Source: DATDAH01 sp963792205
Lineage (GTDB): Bacteria > Actinomycetota > Acidimicrobiia > Acidimicrobiales > DATDAH01
Direction of reading: 5' to 3'
Length of the DNA stretch: 64,000 bases
NCBI GenBank assembly: GCA_963792205.1
Contig: CAWBVI010000004.1
Location: forward strand, 744,001-808,000
Part shown: positions 1-8,821 of the stretch, piece by piece
Position numbering within the stretch: position 1 is the first letter of the stretch
Layout of the letters: each line of letters begins with the position of its first letter
Program-made: the position numbers and the translations under genes
Notes under the pieces: generated by a model
Told to the model about the DNA's origin: nothing
The model's database searches: none
The model's input: the letters and a program-made list of their open reading frames with translations, nothing else

Positions 1-756
1 CTGACCACCGCCGACCTGGTCGACGGTCACGAGCGGGTGACGGTGAAGACCGTCGACGGCCCCCGACTCACCGGACGGGTCGTCGGCCTGGACCGGGCAA
101 CCGACGTCGCCATCATCCGGGTCCCCGAGCTCACCGCGCCCGGGGCCGTGCTCGGCACCACCCGCCGGCTGTCGGTCGGCATGCTGACCCAGGCCGTCGC
201 CCCCGGGGCTTCCGGCGGCGTCACCGTCGCGACCGGCTCCATCGCCAGCCTCGGCGTCACCGTGACCCGAGACGACGACACGCCGATCCACGGCCTCATC
301 GGCACCGACCTGGTGCTCGCCGGCGTCGAGGGGGCGGCCCTGATCGACGACGACGGCGCCGTGGTCGGCCTGACCACCCCGGTGGGCGGGGCGTCCGGCG
401 TGCGAGCCGTCCCCGTGGCGCTGGCCCGCGTGGTCGGCACGGACATCATCGCCACCGGCGCCGCGGCGCACCCCTGGCTCGGGGTCGAGGGCAGGGACGT
501 GTCCGCGGCGGTGGCCGCCGAGTGGGGCATCCCGGGCGGCGCCGAGCTGTTCGAGATCACGGAGGACAGCCCGGCGGCCGATGCCGGCCTCGTCGACCAC
601 GACGTGGTCACGAAGGTGGACGACCGCGAGATCACCTCCATGGGGGACCTGCTCACGGTCCTGCGCCACCTCGACCCTGGCGATGAGATCCGGATCGGCT
701 ACCTCCGTGCCGGCCACCTCCACTGGGGCGACGCCACCCTCCAGGAGTGGACCTGA
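1..756 (+). CDS. HtrA-like trypsin-fold protein with PDZ domain, catalytic Ser replaced (5' partial)
   Basis: The reading frame is open from base 1, so the N-terminus (membrane anchor and catalytic His) lies outside the window. Visible residues 1-130 match the second half of an HtrA/DegP protease domain and residues 157-245 form a PDZ domain beginning HPWLGVEG. The catalytic Asp is present in the conserved context ATDVAIIRV (codon 103-105). The GNSGG serine motif reads GVEGA instead, with Glu at codon 328-330. Flanking residues (GTDL before, GAVVGLTT after) align with DegP, so the site is substituted rather than missing. I infer a proteolytically inactive sensor or scaffold at the cell envelope; an active serine protease is unlikely. 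Confidence 0.8.
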   Translation: MTTADLVDGHERVTVKTVDGPRLTGRVVGLDRATDVAIIRVPELTAPGAVLGTTRRLSVGMLTQAVAPGASGGVTVATGSIASLGVTVTRDDDTPIHGLIGTDLVLAGVEGAALIDDDGAVVGLTTPVGGASGVRAVPVALARVVGTDIIATGAAAHPWLGVEGRDVSAAVAAEWGIPGGAELFEITEDSPAADAGLVDHDVVTKVDDREITSMGDLLTVLRHLDPGDEIRIGYLRAGHLHWGDATLQEWT

Positions 757-776
757 CCGGCGCGTCCGGGGTCAGG
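752..776. terminator. stop-codon hairpin between convergent genes
   Basis: CCTGACC and GGTCAGG form a perfect 7-bp inverted repeat with an 11-nt loop. Each arm contains the stop codon of one of the two convergent genes. There is no T tract, so it is a possible weak bidirectional terminator. Confidence 0.4.
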
Positions 777-1800
777 CGCGGCGGTTCTTGAGCAGGCGGC
801 GGGCGACGACCACACCGCCCACCACGAGGCCCGTCACGCCGAGGCCGACGCCGCCCAGGACGAGCTCTTGGCGGCGACGGGGTGAGACGCTGGCCCAACC
901 CGTCGGTCGGTCGCCGAGGACGTAGGCCTCCTCGTTGGTGTGCTCCGGCGCCCAGCCCTCGGCGCGGAGCCGGTCGTTGGCCACCACCCAGGAGTTGACC
1001 CGGTAGGCGATCACGCCGGGGGGCGTCGAGGTCAGGCCCAGCTTCCAGCGCCACGCCGCCAGCCGGTGCGACACCCGCTCGGGCAGGCGCACGCGGGGGG
1101 CCCGGCCCGCCAGCCGCCGGAGCTCGTCACTACGCATCCAGCCGTCGGGGGCCACGTTGTAGGGCCCCTCGAGGCGTTCTCGGCGGGCGAGGTCGATCGC
1201 CGCGGCCAGGTCGTCGAGGTGGACGAACTGGACGGGCGTGTCGGCGTCGCCGGGGGCGAAGGAGGTCCCGGCCCAGAGCGACGCCGCCAGCCAGTCGGTG
1301 GTGTCCTCGGCCACGGCGATGACCGGACGGAGCAGGGCCACCGCGACGTCGGGGTGCTGGTCCCGCCACTCGGCCGCCAGCCGTTCGACCTCGGCCTTGT
1401 GGGTGGCGTAGGCCAGCGCCGGATGGGGCCGCAGGGGGGCGTCCTCGGTGAGCGGCACGGGGTTGTTGGGCCAGGCCCCGTACACGGTGGCGCTCGACAG
1501 GAGCACGACCGCGCCCACGCCCACGGATCCGGCGGCCTCGAGCAGCGCCCGGGTCCCGACGACGTCGACGCCGGCGGTGCCGGTCCCGTCCAGCTCCGCC
1601 ACGGCGTCGCTGCGGCCGAGGTGGATGAGCGCGGTGGCGCCCTCCATCCGGCGCTTGAGCGAACCGGGCTCTCGCTGGGCCCGGTCGAGGTCGTCGGGGG
1701 TGAGGCGGACGATGGCGTCGACCTCCGGATCCAGGGCCAGCAGGTCGTTGACGCGGCCCCCGAGAGGGCCCTCCGCACCGGTGAGGACGGTGATGTTCAC
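772..1800 (-). CDS. NAD-dependent epimerase/dehydratase (extended SDR) with C-terminal membrane helix
   Basis: The 342-residue protein is an extended short-chain dehydrogenase. The N-terminal Rossmann loop is TGAEGPLGG, the active-site Ser lies in LLSSATVYG, and the catalytic pair is in YATHK (Tyr-x3-Lys). It probably binds NAD(P) and acts on a nucleotide sugar or similar substrate; the substrate cannot be read. The last 40 residues contain one hydrophobic helix followed by a basic tail (LLKNRRA), which would fix the enzyme to the inner face of the membrane. I chose the GTG at 1800, directly before NITVLTG. A longer start at 1836 would overlap the divergent neighbour. The family call is firm and the function open. 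Confidence 0.82.
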   Translation of the reverse strand: MNITVLTGAEGPLGGRVNDLLALDPEVDAIVRLTPDDLDRAQREPGSLKRRMEGATALIHLGRSDAVAELDGTGTAGVDVVGTRALLEAAGSVGVGAVVLLSSATVYGAWPNNPVPLTEDAPLRPHPALAYATHKAEVERLAAEWRDQHPDVAVALLRPVIAVAEDTTDWLAASLWAGTSFAPGDADTPVQFVHLDDLAAAIDLARRERLEGPYNVAPDGWMRSDELRRLAGRAPRVRLPERVSHRLAAWRWKLGLTSTPPGVIAYRVNSWVVANDRLRAEGWAPEHTNEEAYVLGDRPTGWASVSPRRRQELVLGGVGLGVTGLVVGGVVVARRLLKNRRA

Positions 1801-1817
1801 GCCCGTACCATGCCGTC

Positions 1818-3008
1818 GTGAGCGAGTCGGGTCCACCCGGCGAGGAGCCGGACCCCTTCCAAGGCATCCCCTTCCTCGGGGATCTGGCCCGGATGATGCG
1901 CCAGCAGGGCGCCGTGAGCTGGGAGGCCGCGGGGCAGCTCGCCTTCCAGGTGGCCACCAGCGGCGAGTCCGAGGCCAACGTCGATCCGCTCGAGCGCATC
2001 CGCCTCGAGGAGCTGGGCCGGGTGGCCGAGCTCCAGGTGACCGAGGCCACCGGCCTCTCGGTGTCGACCACCGGGCGGCCGGTGTCGGTCGTGCCCGTCA
2101 CCCGCACCCAGTGGGTCCAGGCCAGCCTGCCCGCCTTCCGACCCCGCTTCGAGAGCCTGGCCACCTCGCTCTCCGGCCCGCCCGACGCGCCGGCGCCGGA
2201 GTCCGGCGATCCCGCCGCGGTCCTCGGCAACCTGATGGGGATGATGACCCCGATGCTCATCGGCATGGCCGCGGGCTCGATGGTCGGTCACCTGGCCCGC
2301 ACCTCCTTCGGCCAGTTCGACCTCCCCATCCCCCGCCCGCCCACCGACGAGCTGATCGTCATCGGCCGCAACATCGACGAGTTCGCCGCCGACTGGAGCC
2401 TGCCCGACGACGACCTCCGGCTCTGGGTCTGCCTCCACGAGCTGACCCACCATGCCGTCCTCGGGCTGCCGCACGTCCGGGCCCGGCTGGACGACCTGCT
2501 CAACCGCTACGCCAGCGGGTTCCAGGCCGACCCCGATGCTCTCGAAGAGCGCTTCAGCCACCTCGACCTGGGCGACGCCGAGGGCATGGCCGGCCTGCAG
2601 TCCCTGTTCAACGACCCCGAGGCGATCCTCGGCGCGGTCCAGTCGCCGGCCCAGCGGGCACTGCTGCCCGAGCTCGACGGCCTCGTGGCCGTCGTCATCG
2701 GCTACGTCGACCACGTCATGGACACGGTCGGCGGTCGGCTGCTCTCCTCCTACGGGATGCTGGCCGAAGCCCTCCGCCGGCGCCGGGTGACCACCGACGA
2801 GTCCAGCCGCTTCGTCGAGCGCCTGCTCGGCCTCGAGATGACCCAGGAGCAGTGCGACCGGGGGGAGGCCTTCGTCGCCGGTGTGGTCGAGCGAGCGGGC
2901 CCTCGAGGCCTCGAGCGGCTGTGGCGCTCCGAGCGGGAGCTCCCCACCCCCGCCGAGGTGGACGCCCCCGGCCTCTGGCTGGCCCGGATCGATCTCCCCG
3001 ACGCCTGA
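1818..3008 (+). CDS. zinc-dependent metalloprotease, F420-biosynthesis-associated family (DUF2342-like)
   Basis: This 396-residue protein carries HELTHH at residues 207-212, the HExxH zinc signature, in the context typical of the actinobacterial family annotated as coenzyme F420 biosynthesis-associated protein or zinc-dependent metalloprotease. A hydrophobic Gly/Met-rich stretch precedes the motif (about residues 135-160). There is no signal peptide. The substrate is unknown. The GTG start at 1818 has TACCAT at 1806-1811, six bases upstream, which fits the leaderless pattern seen throughout the window. The gene diverges from the epimerase with only 17 bp between starts. Confidence 0.85.
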   Translation: MSESGPPGEEPDPFQGIPFLGDLARMMRQQGAVSWEAAGQLAFQVATSGESEANVDPLERIRLEELGRVAELQVTEATGLSVSTTGRPVSVVPVTRTQWVQASLPAFRPRFESLATSLSGPPDAPAPESGDPAAVLGNLMGMMTPMLIGMAAGSMVGHLARTSFGQFDLPIPRPPTDELIVIGRNIDEFAADWSLPDDDLRLWVCLHELTHHAVLGLPHVRARLDDLLNRYASGFQADPDALEERFSHLDLGDAEGMAGLQSLFNDPEAILGAVQSPAQRALLPELDGLVAVVIGYVDHVMDTVGGRLLSSYGMLAEALRRRRVTTDESSRFVERLLGLEMTQEQCDRGEAFVAGVVERAGPRGLERLWRSERELPTPAEVDAPGLWLARIDLPDA

Positions 3009-3061
3009 CCGTTCACCCGCCGTTGTGGCGGAGGTGACCTGACGGGTGGTAGCACCGCGGG

Positions 3062-3552
3062 GTGATCGTCGACTGCGGGGCGTACGTCGACGGTTGCCGC
3101 TGCACCGGCACGTTGGGCCTCGAGGAGATCCCGGACTGGGTCGATCGGCCCGCGACCTCTTCCTCGCCATCGAGCCGCTGCACGAGCCCCTGACCCGGCT
3201 GGCTCGCCGGCTGGGGAGGACCGCCGACGCCGACGTCGTGGCCGACCTGGAGGAGGCGAGCGACAAGCTGGCGGCCATGATCCAGCGGGTCCACACCTTG
3301 AACGACCTGCTGGCCTCGGCCATCGACGCCAACCTCACGCAGGTGTCGCTGCAGCAGAACGAGGACATGCGGCGGATCAGCGCCTGGGTCGCCATGGCCG
3401 CCGTCCCGACGCTGCTGGCCGGGATCTACGGCATGAACTTCGAGACCTTCCCCGAGCTGGGCTGGCGGTGGAGCTACCCCGCCGTGCTGGCGCTGATGGC
3501 GACGGTCTCCGGTCTGCTGTACCGGGCCTTCCGCCGCAGCGGTTGGCTCTGA
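3062..3552 (+). pseudogene. corA: CorA-type Mg2+/Co2+ transporter with internal deletion
   Basis: The 3' part (about 3146-3552) encodes the CorA coiled-coil end and both membrane helices, with the GMN selectivity motif at 3430-3438 and the usual RRSGWL-type end. The 5' part from GTG 3062 encodes a typical CorA N-terminus (IVDCGAYVDG, then TGTLGLEEIPDW) in another frame. About 31 N-terminal residues join directly to the stalk around 3145-3155, so roughly 170 residues of the cytoplasmic domain are missing and the frame changes. A continuous frame from 3046 exists, but its first 30 residues look like out-of-frame translation. This is either a genuine deletion pseudogene or an assembly collapse. 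TAGCAC lies six bases before GTG 3062. Confidence 0.75.
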
Positions 3553-4196
3553 GCGACCGGCGGCACCGTCCGGGTCACACGCAACGTCTCGACGGGCCGG
3601 CCCGCCAGCCAGCTCATGGTGAGGCTGGGTCGCCGTTGCACGACCCGGGCCCCGTGGCGTTCGAGGGCCGACGCCCGCCGCCCGGCGATCGCGTTCACCT
3701 CGCCGTACCACTGGGCCATCCCGGCCTGGCGCAGGCGCTCCTCCGCCGCGTCGAGGAGGAGGCGCCCGGCCGAGGCGCCGCGATGCCCGGCGACCACGTT
3801 CACGTGCAGGTGGGCGGGACACGGCGGGGGTGAGCCGATCCAGCCCGCCCAGCCGTCCCGGAGGCGGAGGCGGCAGAACCGCTCGACCTCGTCGGCCAGC
3901 CGGCCCTTGAGGACGTCGGTCGTCGCCCGGAGGGCCCAGGAGGCGGCCGCGGTCCGTTGCCACCGACGGTGGGCTCGGCCGTCGGCGCACACGAGCGCGT
4001 AGCCCACGACCCGTTCGTCGTCCTCGAGCACGACCACGTCGTCCCGGCCCGCCCCGAGGTACCAGCTCAGGCAGAGGTCGGCGTAGCGCTCGAACCCGTC
4101 CCACGCGAAGGGCAACGGCCGCCCGAGGGCCACGGTCTCGGCGAAGATGGCCTCGACCGCTCGGTCGTCGCCGGGCCGGACCGGGCGGGTGATCAC
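3474..4196 (-). CDS. GNAT-family N-acetyltransferase
   Basis: This 240-residue protein has the GNAT acetyl-CoA fold: an N-terminal ITRPVRPGDDRAVEAIF segment, a central HLHVNVVAGHRGASAGRLLL segment (the acetyl-CoA loop with Arg-Gly) and a C-terminal region ALERHGARVVQ. The substrate is unknown. It is the last gene of a four-gene minus-strand operon. Its GTG start overlaps the preceding stop as GTGA (4193-4196), implying translational coupling. Its 3' end runs about 79 bp into the convergent corA remnant. Lipid or sugar modification is suggested only by the glycosyltransferase neighbours. Confidence 0.82.
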   Translation of the reverse strand: MITRPVRPGDDRAVEAIFAETVALGRPLPFAWDGFERYADLCLSWYLGAGRDDVVVLEDDERVVGYALVCADGRAHRRWQRTAAASWALRATTDVLKGRLADEVERFCRLRLRDGWAGWIGSPPPCPAHLHVNVVAGHRGASAGRLLLDAAEERLRQAGMAQWYGEVNAIAGRRASALERHGARVVQRRPSLTMSWLAGRPVETLRVTRTVPPVAQSQPLRRKARYSRPETVAISASTAG

Positions 4197-5353
4197 ACCG
4201 GCACCCGGCCGTCGAGCGCCGCCGCCGCCTCGGCAATGGGCGCACCCGGCTCGTCGCCTGGTGGTGGCGGCGCCCCGTGCGCGTCCAGCAAGCCGTCCAC
4301 CGTCGCCTCCCAGGTGAACTGCTCGGCCCGGCGACGGGCGAGGTGGGTGCGCACCTCGGCCGGGACCTCGAGCACGGTCTCGACCGCGTCGGCCAGGGCG
4401 TTCGGGGTGCCGGCCCCCACCCGTCCTGCCGTCGGGTCCACGATCTCGGCCAGCGCTCCCGACGCCGTGGCCACCACCGGCGTGCCACAGGCCAGGGCCT
4501 CGAGTGCCGCCAGCCCGAACGCCTCGCACGGGCAGGTGGCGAGGGCGACGTCGGCGATCGCCAGGAGGTGCGCCATCGCCTCCCGCGACCGGAGGTGCCC
4601 GGTGAAGGTGACGGGGAGCCCGCTCGCCCGGCGCCGCAGGAGGCCGGACATCGCCCCGTCCCCGACCACGAGGAGGCGGGCCGCCCGGCCGCGGTTGATC
4701 AGCTCGGCGAGCACGGCCAGCGCGAGATCCGGTCGCTTCTCGGTGGAGAGGCGTCCCGCCCACACGAGGAGCACGCCCCGGCTCGACGCCGGCGCCCGGC
4801 GCCGTGGGTGGAAGGTGTCCAGGTCGACGCCGTGGGGCACGACCCGGATGTCGGCCAGCCCCGCGCCCTGCAGCTCGGCGGCGACGTAGGCGGAGGGGAC
4901 GACCGCCCGCTCGACCGGCCGGAGGATCCGCCGGTTCCAGGCCCGGGTGGCCGCGGCGAGCGGCACCGCCCGCGGCACCCGCGGGGCGAGGATCGCCTCG
5001 AGCCGTTCGTGGGCCCACAACACGGTCGGCACGTCCGCCTCGAGCGCCCACGCCGCGAGCGGCCACAACGTCGCCCGGTCCGAGAGCTCGAGCCGGTCCG
5101 GCGCGACCTGGTCGAGCAGGTCGCGGGCCCGACGAAGGTCGGTGAGGAGGTGGTACGGCGTGCCCGGCAGCCGGGGTGAGCGCACGGTGATGACCCGGCC
5201 CGAGGGTCCGACGGCATCGCCGTCGTCCGGACCTGGGACCAGGAGCACGGGTTCCACCCCGCGCCCGCGGTAGCGCCGGCCGGTCTCCTCGAGGGCGATG
5301 CGCTGACCACCCGAGGTGGGGGCCCAGAAGTTGGCCAGGCGGAGGATCCTCAC
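4193..5353 (-). CDS. glycosyltransferase family 4
   Basis: This 386-residue GT-B glycosyltransferase starts MRILRLANFWAPTSGGQR with the N-terminal Rossmann half and a Gly-rich donor loop. The C-terminal half has VVPHGVDLDTFHP, WAGRLSTEKRPDLAL, and the E-x7-E region CEAFGLAALEALACGTPVV characteristic of GT4 retaining enzymes. It presumably transfers a sugar from a nucleotide donor to a lipid or polysaccharide at the cytoplasmic membrane face. The GTG start at 5353 overlaps the upstream stop as GTGA, and its own stop overlaps the GNAT start the same way. Confidence 0.88.
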   Translation of the reverse strand: MRILRLANFWAPTSGGQRIALEETGRRYRGRGVEPVLLVPGPDDGDAVGPSGRVITVRSPRLPGTPYHLLTDLRRARDLLDQVAPDRLELSDRATLWPLAAWALEADVPTVLWAHERLEAILAPRVPRAVPLAAATRAWNRRILRPVERAVVPSAYVAAELQGAGLADIRVVPHGVDLDTFHPRRRAPASSRGVLLVWAGRLSTEKRPDLALAVLAELINRGRAARLLVVGDGAMSGLLRRRASGLPVTFTGHLRSREAMAHLLAIADVALATCPCEAFGLAALEALACGTPVVATASGALAEIVDPTAGRVGAGTPNALADAVETVLEVPAEVRTHLARRRAEQFTWEATVDGLLDAHGAPPPPGDEPGAPIAEAAAALDGRVPV

Positions 5354-6081
5354 GATCCACCCCGGCGCACGAACTGGTGGTAGGTCATCGGCTCGGCCCG
5401 CACCTCGAGGGCGGCATCGATGGCGGTCAGTGCGGCTTCCCGGGCCCGGGGCCGTCGCAGGTCGTCGGGATGCAGCGCGATGCGCACGCCCCCCCGCCGG
5501 GCGAGCACCGGCGCGAGGCGTTCGAGCAACCCGGCCCCGGCCCGCTCGCCCCAGCCGCCGACCCGGTTGGACAGGGCGACGATGTCGTGGCGGTGGGCCC
5601 GGCGGAGGTCGAGGACCCCGCGCTGCGACGTGAGGTAGCGCAGGCCGAGCTCGCCGGCCGCCTGCACCGTGCCGCGGGAGGCGAGCCAGCCCGGCGGGGT
5701 GAACCCGGTGGGCTCGAGGTCCGCATCGGCCAGGACCCGGCGACCGGCGGCGATGCGGGCCGCGGCCTGCACCCGGTCGAGCCCGATGAACTCGTCGGCG
5801 CCCCGGGCCAGGAACCGACCCGCGGCCCGCTGCTCGACGCGGGCCGACGAGCAACGGCCGTGGTCCCAGCCGTGCAACGCGACCTCGTGGTCGCGGGCGA
5901 CCGCCGCCCGCAACCACGTCACCGTGGCGTCGTCCTGGACCAGGGTCGGGCGGCGCCAAGGACCCGGGACGACCAGAACCGTCGCCGGCACCCCCCGGAC
6001 GTCGAGCTCGTCGAGCCAGCACCGCGCCTCGGGCAGCGTGGCCGGCGCCACGTCGTGCAGGGAGACCAGGAGGGCGTTCAC
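5350..6081 (-). CDS. polysaccharide deacetylase-like protein (DUF2334-type)
   Basis: This 243-residue protein starts MNALLVSLHDVAPAT; the early SLHD and the later ALHGWDH and ALHPDD segments are the metal-binding pattern of NodB/DUF2334 deacetylase folds. It would hydrolyse an N-acetyl group from a glycan or glycolipid; the substrate is unknown. It has no signal peptide, so it probably works in the cytoplasm beside the two glycosyltransferases. Start GTG 6081 and stop at 5350 both lie in GTGA overlaps, placing it between the two GT genes in one coupled operon. Confidence 0.8.
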   Translation of the reverse strand: MNALLVSLHDVAPATLPEARCWLDELDVRGVPATVLVVPGPWRRPTLVQDDATVTWLRAAVARDHEVALHGWDHGRCSSARVEQRAAGRFLARGADEFIGLDRVQAAARIAAGRRVLADADLEPTGFTPPGWLASRGTVQAAGELGLRYLTSQRGVLDLRRAHRHDIVALSNRVGGWGERAGAGLLERLAPVLARRGGVRIALHPDDLRRPRAREAALTAIDAALEVRAEPMTYHQFVRRGGS

Positions 6082-7211
6082 GCCACCCGCTCCTGTGCCG
6101 GCGTCCAGCCGTGAGGCTCGCTCGAGACGCTGGCGTAGTGCACCAGCAGCTCGTCGCCGAGGGTGGACCAGGACCGAGCCAGCACGCTCCGCCGGGCCGC
6201 CTTGCCCATCGCCCCCCGCCGGGCGGGATCGGCGACGAGATCGCCCACCGCGCTCCACAGCAGGGCCGGCTCGTCGACCGGCCACAGCCAGCCGTTGCGG
6301 CCGTGCTCCACGAGATCGACCGGGCCGCCCGTCGCCGGGGCCACGACCGGCACGCCCGACGCCAGCGCCTCCTGCACCGCCTGGCAGAACGTCTCCTCGG
6401 TGCCCGGGTGGACGAACACGTCCAGCGACGCCACGAGGGCGGCGAGGTCGACACCCCGCCGGAAGCCGAGGAACAGCGCGCCGGGCAACCGGGCGGTCAG
6501 CTTCGCCCGCTCGGGGCCGTCGCCGATGACGACCAGGCGGGTGCCCGGCAGGTCCTGGAGGGGGGCGAGGAGGTGGACGCGCTTCTCGGCCGCCAGCCGG
6601 CCGACGTAGCCGATGAGGACCTCTCCCTCCGGGGCGAGGACCTGCCGGACGGCGTCGTCACGGGCCGAGGGGGTGAACAGCTCGAGGTCCACGCCGCGTC
6701 CCCAGAGCGACACGGGGCCGATGCGCTGCTGCGCCAGGCGCCACGCGGCGTGCGTGGACGGCGCCAGGGTCAGGTCGGCGAGCCGGTGGACCCAGCGCAG
6801 CCACGCCCAGATCGCGGGCTTGGCCACCCCGTACCCGTACCGATCGGCGAACCCCGGGAGGTCGGTCTGGAACACGGCCACCACCGGCACGCCGTGGCGG
6901 CGCGCCGCCAGACCGGCCGCGGCGCCGAGCACCACCGGGGCCGCGAGGTGGATGACGTCGGGCCGGAACTCGCCGATGGCCTCGTCGATGCGCGGGTGGG
7001 GCAGGCCCACGGGCAGCGTCCGGTAGACGGGGAGGGGGATCGAGGGCACCCGGACCACCCGAGTCCGGCGATAGCGATCGGGCCCGGGCGACGGGGCGAC
7101 GACCAGGGCTTCGTGACCCGTGGCCTCCAGGTGGTCGAGCACCCGCAGGACCGAGTTGGTCACCCCGTCGACTGAGGGGAGGAACGACTCCGCAACGATG
7201 AGGACTCGCAC
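6078..7211 (-). CDS. glycosyltransferase family 4, MgtA/PimB-like mannosyltransferase
   Basis: This 377-residue GT-B enzyme begins MRVLIVAESFLPSVDGVTNS, the hallmark N-terminus of the GDP-mannose-dependent MgtA/PimB and SqdX group. Other features are WGRGVDLELFTP, GYVGRLAAEKRVHLL and the E-x7-E block in TEETFCQAVQEALASGVPVV. By family it would mannosylate a membrane lipid, as in mycobacterial glycolipid synthesis; the acceptor cannot be told. It opens the four-gene operon GT4, deacetylase, GT4, GNAT. The start is GTG 7211 with a weak TGAGG about five bases upstream. Confidence 0.85.
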   Translation of the reverse strand: MRVLIVAESFLPSVDGVTNSVLRVLDHLEATGHEALVVAPSPGPDRYRRTRVVRVPSIPLPVYRTLPVGLPHPRIDEAIGEFRPDVIHLAAPVVLGAAAGLAARRHGVPVVAVFQTDLPGFADRYGYGVAKPAIWAWLRWVHRLADLTLAPSTHAAWRLAQQRIGPVSLWGRGVDLELFTPSARDDAVRQVLAPEGEVLIGYVGRLAAEKRVHLLAPLQDLPGTRLVVIGDGPERAKLTARLPGALFLGFRRGVDLAALVASLDVFVHPGTEETFCQAVQEALASGVPVVAPATGGPVDLVEHGRNGWLWPVDEPALLWSAVGDLVADPARRGAMGKAARRSVLARSWSTLGDELLVHYASVSSEPHGWTPAQERVA

Positions 7212-7299
7212 GGAACCTCAGTGTGTGGGCGGTGCCTGACCCCGCCGTGCTGCCTGAGCGACACCCGGATGAATGCTGGAGGAACTCCGGGACCGGGCC

Positions 7300-8778
7300 T
7301 CAGGTGGTTCCCGGGGGCCTCCGTTGGGTGGGACGGCGGCGCTTGGGGCCGTCGGCGGCACCCCGGGGGGCGCGGTTCCCGGAGCCGGCACGGCGGCGGC
7401 GGTCGGGGCCCGGCGGCGGGGCGGCCGCGGGCGGGTCCCCAGGGGGCGCGGCGGCGGCCGGCGGGGCGGTCGCCGGGGGTAGGAAGTCGTCGACCATCGT
7501 CGGTTCCGGTGCCGGGGCGACCGTCGTGTGGTCGCCGCGACCGGGACTCCGACGGCGGCGGGGCGCACGACCGGCAGCGGCGTCCCGGCGACCGATCCAG
7601 TACGTGACGGCGGCGAACCCGGCCACGATGGCGATGATCAGGTAGCCGACGCGGGCGGGAATGGGGATGAGAACCGGCAGGAACGCCCCCACCACCCAGA
7701 AGATCTGGAACCGGGTCTCGAAGCGGGCGAAGGACCGACCCCGGTTGGCGTCGGGCGCGTCGCGTTGGACGATCGAGTCGAACGCCAACTTGGCCGTGTT
7801 GGCCGCGAAGCCGATGGCGAACGTGACCAGCATCGTGGCGAGCAGCCCACCCGACCACGCCCCGAGCAGGCTCACCACGACGGCGATGAGCAGCGACCCG
7901 ATGAGGATGTCCTCCTCCTGGGTGGTCCGGCGGACCCGCGGGGCGAGCACCGAGCCGACGAAGGAGCCCAGGACCGAGGCCCCGACGGCCAGGCCGAGGT
8001 GCCACGTGGGCGACTCGCGGAGGGCGAAGGCGAGGAGGAAGAGGAGGAAGCCGACGATCCCCCGCATGAGGCCCATCGACGAGGCGGCCAGGAAGATCCC
8101 GCGGCTGCGGAGCTCGGTCTCCTCGGCCTCGCCGACCGGCTCGGCCGCCACCGCGCAGGCGGGGAGCGAGAAGGCCAGCACCAGGCTGACCCCGAAGACG
8201 ACGATGGCGAAGCCGACGATCCACTCCGGCCCGCCGATCCAGCCGAGCAGGGCGCCGGGGATCCCCACGGCCACCCCGGAGAACCCGGTGATGATCGAGA
8301 GCTTGGAGTTGGCCTCGACCAGCTCCTGGTCGTTGGCCACCGTGGTGGGGACGACCGCGCTCTTGGCGATGCCGTAGGCCTTGCCCAGGACGAGCATCCC
8401 CAGGGCGACCGGGAACAGCACCAGGTCGTCGAGGTTCCGGATCATGAACAGGCCGACGAGGACGCGCGACGCGGCAATGACGATGATCATCAGCCGGCGC
8501 CCGTTGGCCGCCCGGTCGAGGGCGGGGCCGATGAAGGGGGCGATCACGGCGAAGGGGGCCATGGTCAGCACGAGGTAGAGCGCGATCTGCGTGCGGGCCT
8601 CTGCCGTGGGGATCGAGAAGAACAGGGAGTTGGCCAGGGCGAACGCGATGAGGGCGTCGCCCGCCACCTGGGTGGCGTGGACGCGGGCCAGCCGGGTGAA
8701 GGGCGAGGCGACGAAGTGGTCGGCGGAGCGTTCGGGCGGGCCCCCGGGGCCCTCGAAGATGTTCCAGCCCGCGCTCAC
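7300..8778 (-). CDS. MFS transporter with long Pro/Arg-rich C-terminal tail
   Basis: This 492-residue membrane protein has about 12 hydrophobic helices in residues 20-400, with MFS-type loops such as GPALDRAANGRR after helix 2. Residues about 400-492 form an unusual hydrophilic tail with runs of Pro, Ala and Arg (PPATAPPAAAAPP, PKRRRPTQRR), probably disordered and cytoplasmic. The substrate is not predictable. The GTG start at 8778 is preceded by TAACCT (complement of 8786-8791) with a seven-base gap, a leaderless arrangement. Confidence 0.85.
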   Translation of the reverse strand: MSAGWNIFEGPGGPPERSADHFVASPFTRLARVHATQVAGDALIAFALANSLFFSIPTAEARTQIALYLVLTMAPFAVIAPFIGPALDRAANGRRLMIIVIAASRVLVGLFMIRNLDDLVLFPVALGMLVLGKAYGIAKSAVVPTTVANDQELVEANSKLSIITGFSGVAVGIPGALLGWIGGPEWIVGFAIVVFGVSLVLAFSLPACAVAAEPVGEAEETELRSRGIFLAASSMGLMRGIVGFLLFLLAFALRESPTWHLGLAVGASVLGSFVGSVLAPRVRRTTQEEDILIGSLLIAVVVSLLGAWSGGLLATMLVTFAIGFAANTAKLAFDSIVQRDAPDANRGRSFARFETRFQIFWVVGAFLPVLIPIPARVGYLIIAIVAGFAAVTYWIGRRDAAAGRAPRRRRSPGRGDHTTVAPAPEPTMVDDFLPPATAPPAAAAPPGDPPAAAPPPGPDRRRRAGSGNRAPRGAADGPKRRRPTQRRPPGTT

Positions 8779-8821
8779 GCCCTGAAGGTTACGGCCGTGC
8801 CCGCCCGGGGCGCGGGCACCT

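Noticed and set aside
3046..3552. Intact short CorA-like gene starting at 3046
   Set aside because: The first 30 residues are Arg-rich out-of-frame sequence, while a real CorA N-terminus lies in another frame from 3062.
4193..6454. A 753-residue frame over the glycosyltransferase and its upstream neighbour
   Set aside because: Its first 370 residues are Arg/Pro/Gly-rich antisense-like translation of the deacetylase region; the real start is GTG 5353 in a GTGA overlap.
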